21,363 bases of DNA, from contig JBEIRY010000025.1 of the NCBI GenBank assembly GCA_040375675.1, forward strand, positions 1-21,363. Reading direction: 5' to 3'. A model generated the notes under the pieces. That model was not told where the DNA came from and made no database searches. It saw only the letters and a list, made by a program, of their open reading frames with translations. This document shows positions 20,986-21,363 of the stretch, piece after piece (within the stretch, counting starts at the first letter, position 1; each line of letters starts with the position of its first letter). This DNA is from CAIUSP01 sp040375675. GTDB lineage: Bacteria; Actinomycetota; Thermoleophilia; Solirubrobacterales; 70-9. The position numbers were made by a program, and so were the translations under genes.

Positions 20986-21363
20986 CTACGAGGCAGCGAC
21001 GGCGCTGCGTACGAACCCGACGATCTCGTCGGTATTGGCCCCGGGGGTGAATACCTCGGCCACACCGAGCTTTTTGAGCTCGGGCACGTCGTCGGCCGGG
21101 ATCGTTCCACCTACGGTAATCACGACATCGTCGGCCCCCTGCTCTTTCAGCAACTCGACGATCCGTGGCACCAGGGTCATGTGAGCACCGGAGAGAATGG
21201 AGAGGCCGATCGCATCGGCGTCCTCCTGGATCACCGTCGAGGCGATCTGTTCCGGCGTCTGATGCAGGCCGGTGTAGATGACCTCCATTCCGGCATCGCG
21301 GAGAGCGCGGGCGATGATCTTGGCCCCGCGGTCATGACCGTCGAGACCGGGCTTTGCAACGAC
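20986..21363 (-). CDS. methylmalonyl-CoA mutase, B12-binding subunit or domain (5' end outside window)
   Basis: 125 residues are visible, open to the right edge. The visible part begins VVAKPGLDGHDRGAKIIARA, with the DxHxxG cobalamin ligand motif (DGHDRG), then SILSGAHM and GGTIP. These are the landmarks of the B12-binding domain that carries adenosyl- or another cobamide in methylmalonyl-CoA mutase and related acyl-CoA mutases. The visible size is nearly that of a free-standing small subunit (about 130-140 residues), so a separate subunit starting just beyond the edge is likely; fusion to the catalytic subunit cannot be excluded. The mutase converts methylmalonyl-CoA to succinyl-CoA, the end of propionyl-CoA breakdown, fitting the neighbouring ETF genes. 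An internal ATG at 21288 cuts the B12 motif and is not the start. Confidence 0.92.
   Translation of the reverse strand, partial: VVAKPGLDGHDRGAKIIARALRDAGMEVIYTGLHQTPEQIASTVIQEDADAIGLSILSGAHMTLVPRIVELLKEQGADDVVITVGGTIPADDVPELKKLGVAEVFTPGANTDEIVGFVRSAVAAS

Overview
The window is about 62% GC by eye and densely coded. It reads as a chromosomal stretch of an actinomycete, most likely Thermoleophilia (Solirubrobacterales/Gaiellales-like). This placement is an inference from the linkage of rpmE (zinc-type L31), a DUF1385 membrane protein, prfA, prmC and a YrdC/Sua5 gene, from actinobacterial-style ETF and ETF-quinone oxidoreductase proteins, and from several start codons that follow a TANNNT box by 6-8 nt (leaderless style). 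No phage, transposon, CRISPR array, tRNA or rRNA is visible. No gene-free stretch exceeds 300 bases.

Layout: (1) 1-3294, minus strand: an operon of an APC permease, a calcineurin-type metallophosphoesterase and an M24/creatinase-like hydrolase that runs off the left edge. (2) 3295-5878, minus: prfA-prmC-Sua5/YciO, joined by ATGA overlaps. (3) 5950-8477, minus: a divergent ureohydrolase, a nitrilase-superfamily amidase and a nucleotidyltransferase-fold protein, overlapping head to tail; a LacI-family regulator (8602-9660, plus) diverges from them. (4) 9667-10906, minus: rpmE and DUF1385. (5) 10979-12381, plus: a NarL-type response regulator coupled to a ZIP metal transporter. (6) 12384-14994, minus: a 45-aa membrane peptide, two small low-complexity membrane or secreted proteins, ApbE (FMN transferase) and a ferric-reductase-like haem membrane protein. 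(7) 15094-17200, plus: an OmpR/EnvZ-type two-component pair diverging from block 6. (8) 17228-20804, minus: etfB-etfA-ETF:quinone oxidoreductase. (9) 20986-21363: end of the B12-binding subunit of methylmalonyl-CoA mutase.

The most interesting links are these. A perfect 15-bp palindrome between the lacI gene and the ureohydrolase recurs with one mismatch upstream of the distant permease operon. This suggests one LacI regulon covering uptake and breakdown of a guanidino or amide nitrogen compound. Block 6 looks like a flavin/haem envelope redox module whose small paralogous proteins have no recognised FMN-binding domain. Blocks 8 and 9 fit acyl-CoA oxidation with electrons passed to quinone, plus propionyl-CoA disposal. 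Blocks 3 and 4 suggest that the catabolic genes and lacI sit inside an otherwise common rpmE-DUF1385-prfA-prmC cluster.
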